Source: Taenia hydatigena (Eukaryota; Platyhelminthes; Cestoda; Cyclophyllidea; Taeniidae). Taken from it: a stretch of 64,000 bases of DNA. A program made the translations under genes and the position numbers. The DNA is taken from the NCBI GenBank assembly GCA_036345935.2, contig JADWOT020001685.1, forward strand, positions 83,001-147,000, given 5' to 3'. The notes below the pieces were generated by a model. The model was not told where the DNA came from. It ran no database searches and saw nothing but the letters and a program-made list of their open reading frames with translations. Of this stretch, positions 46,706-59,679 are shown in pieces. Each line of letters starts with the position of its first letter. Within the stretch, counting starts at the first letter, position 1.

Positions 46706-48284
46706 AACGTCAGTTCAGTTATTTCATATCCCTACATATTAGCTCTTTGCCTTTATTTTTCCACTTTAGCGCCATGAGAACGTCTCGCACTTCTGTATCC
46801 CTCACGCTTCTCTCACCTTCACCTTCACCTCCCCCAAGCCCAAGATCAATTCTCCCCTCTCTCCTTCTCCTCCTCACCCTCATCGTGTGTCAGCGCCCTC
46901 CTCGTAGATGATTTAATTGGCCAGAAGGACAAGTTAGAAGATCATGATGGGATAAAATGTGCTTTTACACCGAAATACATATAAGGACATACACGTTCCT
47001 ACCTGTTTTCGTAAGACACTAATTAAGATGTGCCTTCAAAAGGGCGAGAATAAAAGTGAACAATGACATACACACAAACTTAAGCGTAGATACATAGTGG
47101 AAACGGAGCGGACGGCTTAGACCGGAAAGCATACAACCTTACCCTTTATTGTAGAGCGTCACGGACTAGAAAGTGAGTTGAGCAGGTGATAATTTGGTCA
47201 GCCTACAAATTACAAAGTGAGAAGTAAGAACAATAAGCTTACCTTAACTCTCGAAAGGATAAGTAAAGGAGGAGTAAAAATAGGAGATGGAATGGAGGCG
47301 AAGCAGTGTGGAACAAACTAAAGGGACAGAGAAAATGATAGGAATGGGGAAGCAATGGTAATCCAAGCTAAGCTATGCCAAAACAAGATTTGGTTTCGTG
47401 TAGAGTGCAAATGAGTCAGGTCCAGTCTAACTCGTGCTAGTCTGACCCAGATTATGAATCCGGGCATCATTTAATCATGTCACAATCGAGATCAAGACTA
47501 GTGGAGAGATGAAAGGGAACTTACAAAGAGGACACCGATAGACGATAAGGTAGGAGGGAAGGTGAGAGAAACTTAACAGAGGCAGAGGAGTGAGACGTTC
47601 TTGTGAAGCTAAAGTGAAAAATAAAGGTAAGGAGCTGTATTGTAGGGATTGCTTACTCACCTCTTCCGAATTGGTTGTATATGGGAAGCGCAATCAATGT
47701 GACAATGCAAGGCGCAATACATGTGAGCATATAGAGTGCAGTAGGAGACAAAGGAGACTTAACAAAGATGCGTAGGAGGGACATGAGAAAGAAGGTGTAG
47801 ACAGGAGAGCTCCTCTCTGCCCATTTCAAAGACGCCACCAGTTCTACCTCTTGGGTGTGTACTTCAAATACCGAATGTCTGCGGGAAAGGAAAAGAAGAC
47901 CTCAATTTACATGGCATGGAGTTGTGTCGAGTTGATTAGGCGGGACAACTCCGAGTGCTGGGGATGACTTAAATGATAACGTATGAGGCACCTTAGCCAA
48001 GCTTGTCAATCCAGCCTAGGTTGCTAATCTTGCCTTTACTAATCCAGTCCATATTAGTTGGATCTGGTCAGGCCTAGACTTGCATACCATGCCACGGTGC
48101 TTCCGCAGTGGGACATGAATAATGGGCAAGTTGTTTTACATCAGCCAGTCTCTAATGCAGCTGCTTATTTAGGGACTTAGAAAATATTTGAGACATGAAG
48201 AGTAGGTGCGGCGCAGCAAGCGTAGCAAAGGGTAGGATGCTGATTAAAGGACTCGGTGATTCACCCCCAAAGATTGGTGTTAAG

Positions 48285-48450
48285 TTAACAAAGGGGCTTT
48301 TCTGATGACTGCCTTAATTCTACGCTTGGATGAATCGCTATTTTGCATTACAAATGTTGGTGGTGGTCCATACACTTCTTCGGTAGGAGCGATGCACCAG
48401 GAATATTCAGTTGAACGAGACAGAGGAACAATTGAGATTGAGGCGAAGAG
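48285..48450 (+). CDS. Candidate conserved coding exon, arm C copy
   Basis: Begins after GGTGTTAAG and ends at GCGAAGAG|GTAAGAAG, a strong 5' splice site. The frame gives TALILRLDESLFCITN, GPYTSSVGAMHQEYSVERD and GTIEIEAKR. Against arm A there are 12 base differences in 166 without indels. About five change the protein (K/E, V/G, G/D, Y/H, E/K) and about seven are silent or third-position, including CGA/AGA for Arg. This is the best evidence for a real protein-coding exon in the arms. Its neighbours on the strand are the cysteine-rich exon at 46.2 kb and the GPI-like end at 50.4-50.7 kb. I cannot name the protein. Confidence 0.5.
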
Positions 48451-50050
48451 GTAAGAAGTCGAGGTATGGAGCTACAGTGCAGTGTTCTTCATCTCTTTTC
48501 TACCTTTTCCAATCCTTTCCGACAATAATTTGCCTGCCACTCATCTAGCCACGTGGTTGAGCAAAATAAAAATGAACCGAATTAATGAAAAAACTACATT
48601 CTCTTTCGAGCGCCACACTAGAAGAGGCCAATCGTAGTTTTTCAATTCATGTAATTTTCACTAGATGCCAGAAGTGATAATATTGAATCGACGCGCGCAA
48701 ATCAAATGAGGAATGAGAGTGGCACATGGATGGATCGTAGATAGGAAGGAAGAGAAAGCAAGAGCAGGTGTTTAAAGAGTAAATTATCTGCATAAAGCTA
48801 TTAATAAGAAGAGAAGAAAGAATTGATTACAAAATTGAATAATTGCAGACAAAAAATTAATGCAGATTGTAGCTATGTGCTTATGATATTCCAGTTTTCG
48901 TATTAAAATCATTTGCAGTACATTGTGTTCACTCCTGGACAGCAAACGTCTTACAACTGAACTGCAAAACACTAGAACGCAAGTAAACCAACAACTGATG
49001 CCTGAACTTAATTAATCGCAGATTGGAATGAACAAAATCTGGTGCGGTGTAACACCCGTGCAGCCTGGTTTCTTGTTAATGCACACCTTTAGTACAGCTG
49101 CATGACAAAATGCTGTAGTTTCAAAGGAGACCTACGTTTGTGATACTGTAGCATTTTAACAGGAGTAAACTTATTAGAGTCACTTCAGTGTCAAGGTAAG
49201 AAATACTGAGAGCGCAATGCACCTGGGCTAAGTTGCTATTATTTTACTTATGCAATGCCTAATGCATACATTGATCTAAGATACCAGTCAAAACCCAATG
49301 CCATTCTGACATTTCCGATGGCGGTTAGCAGCCTTGCCTTGAAGGCTGGCGAATAAAGCGAATTGACGAATATTTTATGCGTGGTTTACAGAAGTGAGTA
49401 CTATAACAATTCGTATGATGCACTTTAATCGCGCATTAATAATTAAAATCTTGGCAATAAACAGTAAAGTTTAATTGTCTAGAAGCGGCTATTGCTAGTT
49501 TACGCACGACAGACATAGTAAGAAACCATAAGATGCAATTTATTCTTACCAGATGCCAAAGGCAGATTGATGATTCGCTCTTTAGAGGACTCATGATGAT
49601 CAAATTATGCTCCAGTCAGACGCGACGCATTCTAGTGAAATCCGTGGCCCGTAAATCCATTTTCGCTCTGTGAGTCTCAGTAAGCAAGCCACTTCCACCC
49701 ACCTCTGTCAAAATCCTGTCACTTTAGTGCAGCAACGGATCCAATTTGCCAACAAGGTGGAAAGCAGTTACCGCTGATGGCCTCGAAAATGGTGGGCGAA
49801 TTAGTTAACTTAAAGACTTGTTTCACTTAACAAAATATGCAACCGACAGTTGAAATGTGTCTTGAAAACTACAAACATTATGTTTATTTATTTTCGATCT
49901 TAAGCAATGCGTGATCTACCACATTTGACGTCCGGCGCTAAATAGTCAAGTTTTGTAAACTTTGTTGGGATAAGATCTATCACCAATTATACGCGTGCAC
50001 TCATATCCAGCAAAGATTTTACTTTCGCTTGATTCTATTCCTGTTTTTAG

Positions 50051-50742
50051 ACGATATATGACAACGACGTTTCTCATCTATCCTATTTAAATGTTACCTC
50101 TCCTTCAAATCTAAAACTGGATCTTCCCAGCTCCACTGCAGGTATAGCTTACATTATGCATTATTTGGCAATGCCATATCGCAAACTAGTCAGACCTTTA
50201 CACGGATCTGTACCTATGAAATGATATGGCAAGTAAAAGCAACCTTGTGTCCATCCCATTTGAATATTCCTAAGCATAGCTTTAACGTCGATTAATGAGG
50301 TGGATTCATGCCCTTTCTGCTAACACATTTGTATTGGGCGCACGTTTTCGTTAAAAAAAGGCACATATCAGTTTGTTTATACATAATGGACATTCCTGTG
50401 AGTTGATTAAACCTCGAATGATTGTCCATTTATCGTCTTTCTCCCAATGCTAACTACAAAGTCATTCCAGTTGAGTTGGCGAACAGTGTGTCAATTATTT
50501 CATCCTCCTGTCCTACGGTTAAAGGGAGACATAAGTGCGAATATTGCAGAGGTGCCACTGAATTAACGCGCAAAGTTCCCCTTTACGGTGGGTTACTGTC
50601 TTCTTGTACCCACATAATGAATCTGTTTCTCCTACTTAATTTCCTCCAATTTGGTTTCGACGCAAAGGCATTAGCGGTTGGGTTTGTAGCAAGGAGGGGT
50701 GGCCTTCTATGCGGTACTTTCTTAGATCAGATAACCACATGA
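50051..50742 (+). pseudogene. GPI-type glycoprotein-like C-terminal exons, arm C copy
   Basis: A good acceptor (ATTCCTGTTTTTAG) at 50,050 opens a 57-codon frame with an N-glycosylation site: DNDVSHLSYLNVTS, then LDLPSSTAGIAY, ending at 50,222. A shifted frame continues with RICTYEMIWQVKATLCPSHL to about 50,297. From 50,422 a further frame reads NANYKVIPVELANSVS, GRHKCEYCRGATE, then a hydrophobic stretch MNLFLLLNFLQFGF (50,617-50,658) like the tail of a GPI-anchored precursor, though the frame runs on to 50,742. At least one frameshift or intron is needed to join the parts. Relatives are at 18.1-18.96 kb (A) and 30.55-30.77 kb. Confidence 0.45.
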
Positions 50743-51304
50743 ATTAAGGCCGTGGCCTCCAACAGCTGGAAGTAAACATCTCATAGACATTACTACTTCA
50801 CAACCGTGCCAACGTGTGAACACCCTCGTTGCATATAAAATGCTTCCCTTCGTGTAAGATTGATTACTCAATCGGCAAGTAACGTGGCAATTCAATAATG
50901 CGTCAAGCAACTATCATCACCTGCGATTTTCAAATGAGAGTGCGTATGGCTGTGCAGTTGGTCTCAGTCCTTCCCATCATTAGCTGCTCAATGGATCCTT
51001 TTCAATGATTGAAAAGCCTTCAAAATGCGCCGAGTGGAAGCAGTGGGAACAAGCCTCAACAGGAGTTGACTTCACCGCAGAAACTTTAAGCGATGTGCAA
51101 GGCCTCCTACTGACAGTAGATAGTGGGTGGGATTCGCATTCGTGTTCCTTCTCTTTACTTATTGCTTAGTCTGCACAACTTTTGTGCTTTTGTAGAGAAA
51201 ATATGGAAGTAGAATGTGATAGCCTACGCATACGGAACCTCAACCTCGGCCGCCTCTGCATTAGAACTGAACTGCTTGCATTCCAAATGATGCTGTTTTC
51301 GTAG

Positions 51305-51930
51305 TCTATTGGGGTTACATTTGATAAACTTGGCGAAAATAAGTCGAGTCTCTCCTATTTTGATAGTAATGCTTTCAAGATACCTTTTGCAAATTACTTT
51401 CATGCTCACTACTCAAAACTGAATGCGGAATCTACTCCAACCCAACGGAAGATTTTCGTACCTGCGGAAGCAAAATGAGCTGTAAAGCAGCAATCTCACT
51501 CGTGGCGAAGCCATACGATACTCTGGCCATTCTGATCCGCCAATTGGCACTCAATTCGACGATAGCATGGATTACACGCGAAAGCACACTCGAAGTGGGA
51601 TCCTAACTACCTCAACTTTCATTTACTCAAATCGCGCCTGCCGAATACGCTAAAGACGTATACAGCTCACCAATAGAGAGCAATTTGACGAGCTTTTCAA
51701 GAGTACACCTGCTGCATTCACCAACACGAACACTACAAGCGTGAATGATTCTACCAACGTGGATTGTGTCACGTCTTGATTACAGCAGAGACAACAAAGT
51801 TAGGCGAATCCACTGCGGATCGTGGGTCATTAACGAATGGGTTCCCAGACCTAATTGACCGCTTACACTACTTCCAAACAGCCCATATCCACAAGACGGT
51901 TCTCTGGCTTGACATGAGTTACTTCTTTCT
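51305..51930 (+). pseudogene. Secreted-glycoprotein-like exon cluster, arm C copy
   Basis: Counterpart of 17,105-17,824 in A. The acceptor CTGTTTTCGTAG is followed by a 57-codon frame (51,305-51,478) reading SIGVTFDKLGENKSSLSYFD, longer than in A. It overlaps a 43-residue ATG frame (51,475-51,606, CKAAISLVAK and NSTIAWITRES). The third segment, intact in A, is interrupted here at about 51,770 by two extra bases. A longer frame that opens there (51,764-52,408, 214 residues) is mostly a shifted reading and is not preserved in A or B. Confidence 0.35.
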
Positions 51931-52232
51931 CTACCAAGGGGACATCCAAACACTCATGCCACAGATGATGATGCCTCACCTCACCCCACACGCCTCATCC
52001 GCGTCAATCAACAAGCAAATTTATCATCATCTGCGCAAACCCATTCAATCCTCTCCTTCCTCTGTTTGCAAAAAAAACACAAGCGAGGGAGTGGAATTCT
52101 TAAATTTACTAATGATGGGGAATTTACAGGAACATACAACACTGCAAAGACACCATTATAGCTTGGAAAGGGAGATGCAGGTATTTGGAACGGTAAGGAT
52201 TTGGAGTTTTGAGAGCCTTATGCTGTTCCACA

Positions 52233-52420
52233 TTAAAATGCTGCCAGAAGACAATTATTCATTCTACTCTCCCCTTCCCCTCTTGGAGCATGATCTTCAT
52301 GAACTTGGCGGTGGTAGCGGTGTTTCCACACCGACAAATTGCACTCACCACCCGCTTTGGATAGCGGACCTCTCGTCTGCATTCGGTTCACACACCATCG
52401 ACATTTGAACCCACGAAGTG
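52233..52420 (-). other. Arm C copy of the RKHRYH exon
   Basis: Counterpart of 16,644-16,770. The frame FKCRWCVNRMQTRGPLSK then CNLSVWKHRYHR is open and runs on past the A stop, but the acceptor CAG has mutated, so normal splicing into it is unlikely. Confidence 0.25.
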
Positions 52421-55400
52421 AAAACGGCAAGCAGTCTCGTTCAACATGAAGGAAACAAGGTTTGAACAGAGGTGCTGGTTTTATATCTGCATGAACAATC
52501 ATAGTGCAGCGATGTCACGTGAAGTAGTAAGCGCCAGCTCACGTAATGCACGAAAGAGACATCATTTATCAGGAATGACAGACCAGCGCCAGTGCATGTG
52601 CACCAAGTGCGGTGATGATGCACCAAGTGCGGTGATGAGCCTATTTTCTTGTGAAAGAAGGCGTTTACAATGGCCAGCCCACTCAGCAATTTGACGATTG
52701 AGTGGTGCAGACCTCTATCGGTCAGTAGAAATAACGCAAACGTTGGTTTTCAGTCCACCCGCTACCTTTATTTGTTAGGTAAACTTCTCGATACCTAGCG
52801 TCTACTTGACACTGCTCAGTGCCTTCACGTACACCTCATATTAAAGCATCTTCTCCTCCATTGTGCCCGACTAAAAGAAAACCGCAATCGGGATGTTTAC
52901 AAAGCCGAAGTGATTAGATATGCATGGAACTGATCATCGTCAGATGGATTCTGGCCAAGTTCGAACCTTGCTAAACGGTTTACTCTGATGAAATACAGAC
53001 CACAACTACTCGTCTTACTGCTCCAGATAAAGACAAACCCTGACGGTTGCGGAACGGGTGCACAGATTGTGAAAGATACTACACAAGCTAATTCTGTCCA
53101 TGACTTAAGAGGCCGCCCCTCTCAAAACGAAGCTTTAAGTGGGCGTGAAAATCACAGGGGGTCACTATAAGGGAAAATATTACACATCGAGGGCTCATCC
53201 AAAGACCAGGAAAAGGAACAACTATTGCAAATAAAGCGTTTAGGATCTACTTATCAATCTCTTTACTTTAAGGATGGCAAGCACTTAGAGCCTCGAGACA
53301 AATATGACACAGGAAATGAGGTTAGGTCGATGAAAAAGGCTTAATTTCGGACGTCAAAGCCAAAAAGAGATCAAAAACCGGAAATCACTGATAAACTAAT
53401 TACAAGGTTGGAGACAGGAATAAAAAAGCTACGTTAAAATTGCTTGCCAAACCAAATAACCAAAACAAAGTGGCTGCTTTTCACAAACGAAGAAAAAACT
53501 CTTAGGAATAAAATGAAACAATGCAAGAAGACGGTCCTGCAGAATCACTGCTAAATCTACATTTTGAGAAAAGAAATCAACCTACTTACCTTGGCTCATA
53601 ATATTTGATTCCGAGAAGCGAAACCCTAACGCTCTACCAAGAGCCCGTAAATGGATTGTTGTCTACTCTTTACGCGATAACAAAAAGCAAAACAGACTTC
53701 GGCTTGTCAAGCGATCGCTTTTAACCCTTTTTCAAAAATATTAACCGTTACGAAGGAATTGCAGGAATGAAAAGATTTAGCGAAAAATAGTGCCGTAAGG
53801 AGGACGTGGTCAACAGACTAACGGGAGCTCCTTGGCACTCGTTCATTAAAAAACGAAATCTATCCTCAGTTATAAAAAAGGGAACCAAGAACTGTGAACT
53901 TTCAATCACTCCCTAAAAAACACTTTAAAATTACACTACAAAATCGAACTCTCGCAAAGCGCTAAGCATAGACAAACAAGAAACGTATGAGAATGAGGAG
54001 AACAGCACAAAAGAAGTGACTTTATTCCTACCAACAGGAAAAAGACAAAAACCATGGCAGAGCGGAAAGAAGCAATAACACAGAGACCAATTGCAAAACC
54101 CCTACGCACCGAGCACTCGATGGTGGGTCTCCTGTGATAGACACAGTTCGGTGTAATGAATCCTGATTGAGTCCGGCAACACTATGGACAGACATTGACC
54201 GATTTACAGAAACTGGTGAATAACAATGCAACCCCTAAGAAAGACGCTGATTGACAGTATTGATCACCGGTCATGGGTCCCGTGTCCATGTGGATGAGCC
54301 CATGACGATGAAGCACGCAACTCTTGTGTTTGCTTTTTGACGATGATAAACAATTAACCAGCCAATACCGTCTTGCGCGATCGCCCACTTCAAAAGCAAA
54401 TCACGTGCAACAGGTACTACATTTACTCGTTAGAAATGCCATTTCCTGCGCTTTGTAGGGTACCTCGTGTGTGACCTAGCTAGCCTTTCAGCATTGATGC
54501 ATCTCATCTCCGGCAACACCCTCACACCTGAAGCCACAGTACTTGACACCTGCACCCCTCCCCTTACCGTCATTCGGTACAAAGACTAGCAAATTGGGTA
54601 ATCTACCAGCATAAAATTGGTGTTTTCACACTCTCTTAGTGGCTTTCCATTCGTCTGACCAAAGCGCTTACTTTTAACATCCTAGCCATCCAAAGTTATT
54701 CATTTTCCACTACTTTAATGCTTTCTTTGAGCACTGTAGGCAGGTCCGTCTCGGCCAGCCTCATATGCCTACCGCACGTTGCCAAAATTGACCCCTACAC
54801 GTTCCGCGGGTCGAGAAGGGACAGGGAAACAGATCGACAGTTGAGAAAATAGACAGATAAGTTGGCAGATAGAGATTTACAGAATGACTGGAGGATCATT
54901 GGACAGCCAACACTAGCTTTGCCGCTTCACCTAGCCTCTACCTCTACATCTCTACCAACCGGCCAACTAAGTGAATAAGCAAGAACAGGGGTGCAGTTAA
55001 GTTACGGAATGAATCTAGTACTTTGCAAAGAAATCCTCCCAAAGCAACACCATTAATAGGAATGATGGTGGAAAAGGATGCCACGAGTAGAGACGGAAGC
55101 GAAGACAAGACACTACTTGTGACGACTGCCGTATCCGGGATCTCATCGCTGCGGTATATACGCCGCAAAATGTGGCGTGCCGCAAAAAAAAGCACTTGTG
55201 CGACAGACACGAAGCCAATTAATGTCACGGGACTGGGGTGCAAGCTGGACTACACTGAGCACCAGACACTTGCGCCCATTGGCCTAAGCATGTCTATGTC
55301 TGTGGCATCCCCCCTCCTCCCCCCTTCCCCCAAACTACCCAGTGCACCTACAGCTCTACTGTATCGGACACAAGCATGACAGCACTCATTCAATTAACGC

Positions 55401-57290
55401 TATGTGCAATAGACCAGTCATGTGCGCGAGTGTGCTTTGAACGGTAGAACCACAAGTAGTGTGCGTAAAAAAAGGCAGCTAGACACGGCGATTCATTCCA
55501 TTCCCTTCCAATAGGAGCAGCTTCCATCTCAACCATTGTTAGCAGCAATAATGCGATCGAAATGAAGCACTCGTCACGGGGGCGTCAGGAAGGTGTTACT
55601 TTTAGCATCTACGACAGTCAGATGTTCTGACGCAGACGAAGCGATTTCAGCACGACCACTCATCAGACAGGACTGTACAAACTTTCCAACGCCACATCTC
55701 ATACCGCTGAAGTGAAGCTGATCAAGAAAACCAGGCGGGTGGGTCCATAGACAGCGAGATAAGCAGATTCCCACACCTTCGCCTGTCTATCCACCCAAGC
55801 CTCCACCAGCCAATTAACCCAGTCAATAAACAAGTAAAAAGCGCGTAAGCAAGGAAGCAGATGAAGCTTACCGTTTGCCAGTGCACATTTGCCTGTGTCT
55901 TGGAGATGCCCACCGGCTACTAGCCGTCAAGACTGTTAGCCTAGCTAACCTAAGGTAGACCCTAAACCTGCACTCTTGCCGGTCTCCGCGACCCTTCAGA
56001 CAACTATTAGCCCCACAGAAAAACAGCTAAAGCCGAAACTACCATAGCGCTACAGCAGGAGTGAACAAATCGAGGCAATCAGTAGGTTGCCTTCCAAGTC
56101 GTCACTGTTACAATACGTTTCCAATACACACTTCATTCATAAGCCTCATTCAAAGGATGCTTCCTTTGACAATAATAACGGGACACAGTCCGGTGGTTTA
56201 CACAAAAAACACTAATCAGGCAGATTCAAATATCATCAGCAGAAGAAACCAAAAAAATTGCTTAACATTTAGCAAAACTTGAGTGCACCCAAAATGCACA
56301 TTCAATCACGAGATGGTCCCCCTCAAATTTGCTCAACAATGGAAATGAGTAGAGCAGCAACATGCTTTCTAACCACAAGTGGAATAATTAGAATCTACGT
56401 ACTTGATACAACTGTGCGTAGTGTCTATGCTACTGTTCCGAATGTGGACGAACACCTATTTGGAACTGATATTTACAGTCCATCACAGATGCCCACACGT
56501 ACAATGAAACAAACTGCCGTATTCTACCCATCACTCAATCCGGCAACTACGAATTCACTATACTTTGTGATAAGCACAAACAACTTGTCTCAATCAAAAT
56601 TCTCAAGAAGCACATGCATATTCATTGAAACACGCTAAATACAAATTTCCCTGGTCAGATTAGAATGAAAAAAAAAAACGATTAATGGACGAAAATACAC
56701 CATCTACCCTTCTAAATGGAAAGCGATAACACGATATGCGCAATGGACGAATTCAGCCAGATGTCAAGGAGCACAAAAATTAGAACCGCCGACAATTAAG
56801 GTAATCCGGTGCTAAGTGAAAGCGCCTAAACAACTGGCAGCAGCAAACAAGCGGAATACGTGGGAGGTGAGAAAATAAGAAGAGACAGTTAGTCCTAATC
56901 TAGCCTTGGATTCCCATAGAACACACTGTGACTGTGGCCAACGCGGAAAACTACACCTCGAACTTGGACGTAACACCTCATCAAAGTTAACGAAACGGCG
57001 AATAGCGTGCATAAATAGGGGCTTTTCAAATGTGCATAAATGTGCACCGAAACGCACCTATTAATCGGCGAGTCCCTTCCTCCATGCATCCACAATTATC
57101 ACACTCATTGACGTGGCTCCCTTCGTCTACCGCGCCACAAAGCAGAAGCCATGACTCGGCAACAACTTCGACAAAATCCCATCAGCGAGCGCTGACTGGC
57201 AAAACGCCCTACAGCGGCAGCACAGCCTTAACGAAATACTAGTCATTTGCAGACTCGGAGGACACATGGCTGATGTGCTGCTTCATTTGT

Positions 57291-57383
57291 TCAGTCGTCC
57301 CCATTTCGCGAGGTGAAATTGGGTGTTTTTGTCCACCCATCACCTGAGCCACCAAATACTCCATCCGAGGCACATCCATGAAT
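57291..57383 (-). other. Arm C copy of the GDG terminal exon
   Basis: Same acceptor (TTTGTTCCTGCAG), same length and same TGA as 11,624-11,716. It reads IHGCASDGVFGGSGDGW, then NFTSRNGDD. The conserved NFT could be glycosylated. Confidence 0.3.
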
Positions 57384-58189
57384 CTGCAGGAACAAAGTGA
57401 GATTTAAAGAAACAATGCCAATCAAGGCTGCGGATTGACACGCTGTGCGACGATGGAGTAAGCCACACGTTGACGCCTCAGTCGCAGCAGTCTTTACGAC
57501 CTTGGACCAGGCTTGCTTCCATCGCGTCTACTGAAGCTACAGGAGATGACATTCAGTTCCCCAGTGGAGGAGAAAATACTCAACTGCCATTTCAGAAGGA
57601 CTGCAGATATATTAGCGTCTAATAAATACGATAAATTCGACTCATGTGGTTATTGTAACAATTTGGATAATGTAGCTGTCACATCGCATTTGTGAATAGA
57701 CTTCGGGAAGAGGATACACAACGAATTCATTGAGGCACAGCACAAATCACACCAACTTCTAGGCTGCAGTAGAGAGCATGAGAGAAGTCAAACTTCAAAT
57801 CCGACCTTTTTCAGCGATTCCTTGCAGCGCGTTAGATGCACCACCACAGACAGGTGCATTCTTGTCATCCTTAAAGTTCAGACCATCGTTAACTTCACGC
57901 AAAGCCTAAAATAAAACAGTTTCTTTCCTTCTTGAACTAACAACAGGCGACGCGCCCGCCAAATCGGCAGATGATACACTAAAGACGACTGGTGACAAAA
58001 ACTGTGAAAATTGAAGAACCGCTGTCGGGCAAATAGCATTTGATTTTAAGAATTCTTGAAAGTATCCAAAAGGCACAATCAAGCTTGGCCTTAGAACAAA
58101 TGCTAAAATTCATCATTGCGAGTGTATAAAAACCAAATGCAGTTCACCTTCGAAAATTGATATACAGCTACGAAAAATTGCATACTATT

Positions 58190-58570
58190 ACACACTGTTA
58201 CAAACCTATTAACTTAGTTGACAGGGCATCGATACAGTCCTTACGGGTAGTGAAAGGTTGGCCTCTGTCGTAATTGCTAAACAATAGAGGGCGAGGGCAA
58301 ATGCAGTTCAGCCTCAGAAATTGACTATTTAAAAAAATTGCATTCTATCGTAGAAAGTATCATACGTCATGCAAAATTGACCGCATTTATCCTAAAAAGG
58401 GGTGTCAGACCACTATGCACCAAATGTGAGAACTGAAGTGCTATTCTCGAGTAGCCTGACCATTTTGTTACAAACTTATTAACTTAGATTACAGGGGATC
58501 AATGCAGCCCTCACAGGTAGTGAAAGGGTAGCCGCTGTCAACATCATTATTACACAATGGATAGGGATGC
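58190..58570 (-). repeat. Tandem pair retained only in arm C
   Basis: Two related blocks (about 58,200-58,270 and 58,468-58,540) each encode, on the minus strand, a PFTT-containing segment ending in KLI(G/S)L and TAA. Arm A keeps only the equivalent of the first (about 10,725-10,802) and copy B only that of the second (about 36,950-37,027). C therefore shows the ancestral pair and the others have each lost one. Confidence 0.5.
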
Positions 58571-59360
58571 AGCGCGTTTCCCGTTTGTTTCTTGTCTTCT
58601 GTCTCAAAACCGTTTGAACGAAGAGGTCAGAGCTAACAAACTTTATTGCAAAGTTTGGTTACCCGAGCTACTATCTTCCGTTTCGCCTCCAAGGAATTAT
58701 GGCGAAATCTTCATCACTAAGTCCGTGATGGCTGCCTCTTCATCTCTCAAAGTTCCATTTTGACAGCAAAAGTATCGCACAAATCCTTCGTCTTACTAGC
58801 CCCGTCTTTGGTGCTGTCCTTATTAAATGCCCTTCTTCCATTCATTAAATTTCAAACTTCATTTTCACATCCGGTCAATGGTGCACCTTTGCAGAATCAC
58901 AGATGCAATTTTAAGCGATTGATGGCTATAAACCTAGCAGTGCGGCGTGGACAAAACAATTGGTAGGGGTTAGAACGCTTCCATATGGCATGAACTACAA
59001 ATGTTACAATAGGCGGAAACAAGTAGGCATTAAGTCGTGGGACATCTTCGCCTCATCCCTTGCTCCCCGCGCAAGTTACCAACCACACTCCAGCAATAAG
59101 TCATACCACCTAACGCTCACACTTGCGGACATCATGAAAAACCAATACATCGTATGAAGGCTCATAATAATATCACCTCACATCGGCTTCACCTCACACC
59201 ATACCGTTGTTGTTTTTACTGTTAAAGGTCTCAAAACCTGACTACTACCATAGATTGAAAAAAGTGCCGAAAGAACAAGCAAAAGTAGTGTAATTATAAG
59301 CCTATGATGAAATCCCACTCAACTTGTGCAACATGCATTGTCTCATGGAGGCGTACTTAC

Positions 59361-59679
59361 CAAGGTAACGCCCTCCTCTCCTTTCCCTTTCGACTGCACG
59401 CCCGGCACCCACACACGCCGCATCCAGTCTTCCATGATGCTGGGACCCTCCTCCAAGCACAGCCGCGCCACTGCCTACTTGCCTATGCCCTGCGTGAAGG
59501 AATAGTCCACACTGAGAAGGATGAGGAGGAGCAAGGCGACCTTCAATAGCACTCATTACTCCTCTAATAATTGTTTCAACGCCACAGCTGCCGCTGCCGA
59601 CAAGGATGAGTTCAAAGGCCCTCGGTGCAGTCCCAGTGGCTTCCCATGGATCAGCTCCTACGTCCACATTCCCCCTTTC
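59361..59679 (-). other. Arm C copy of the DADPWEAT exon with kept donor
   Basis: Minus-strand counterpart of 9,502-9,819 with ATG at about 59,679 and donor CTTG|GTAAGTACG at 59,360. The frame is open through VGADPWEAT, CGVETIIRGVMSAIE and CGLFLHAGHRQ and, unlike A, runs on through and past the splice site. Confidence 0.3.

Noticed and set aside
51764..52408. 214-residue plus-strand frame in arm C
   Set aside because: The longest frame after Hsp70, but it joins a frameshifted exon to unrelated reading; A and B do not preserve it. Treated as chance extension.
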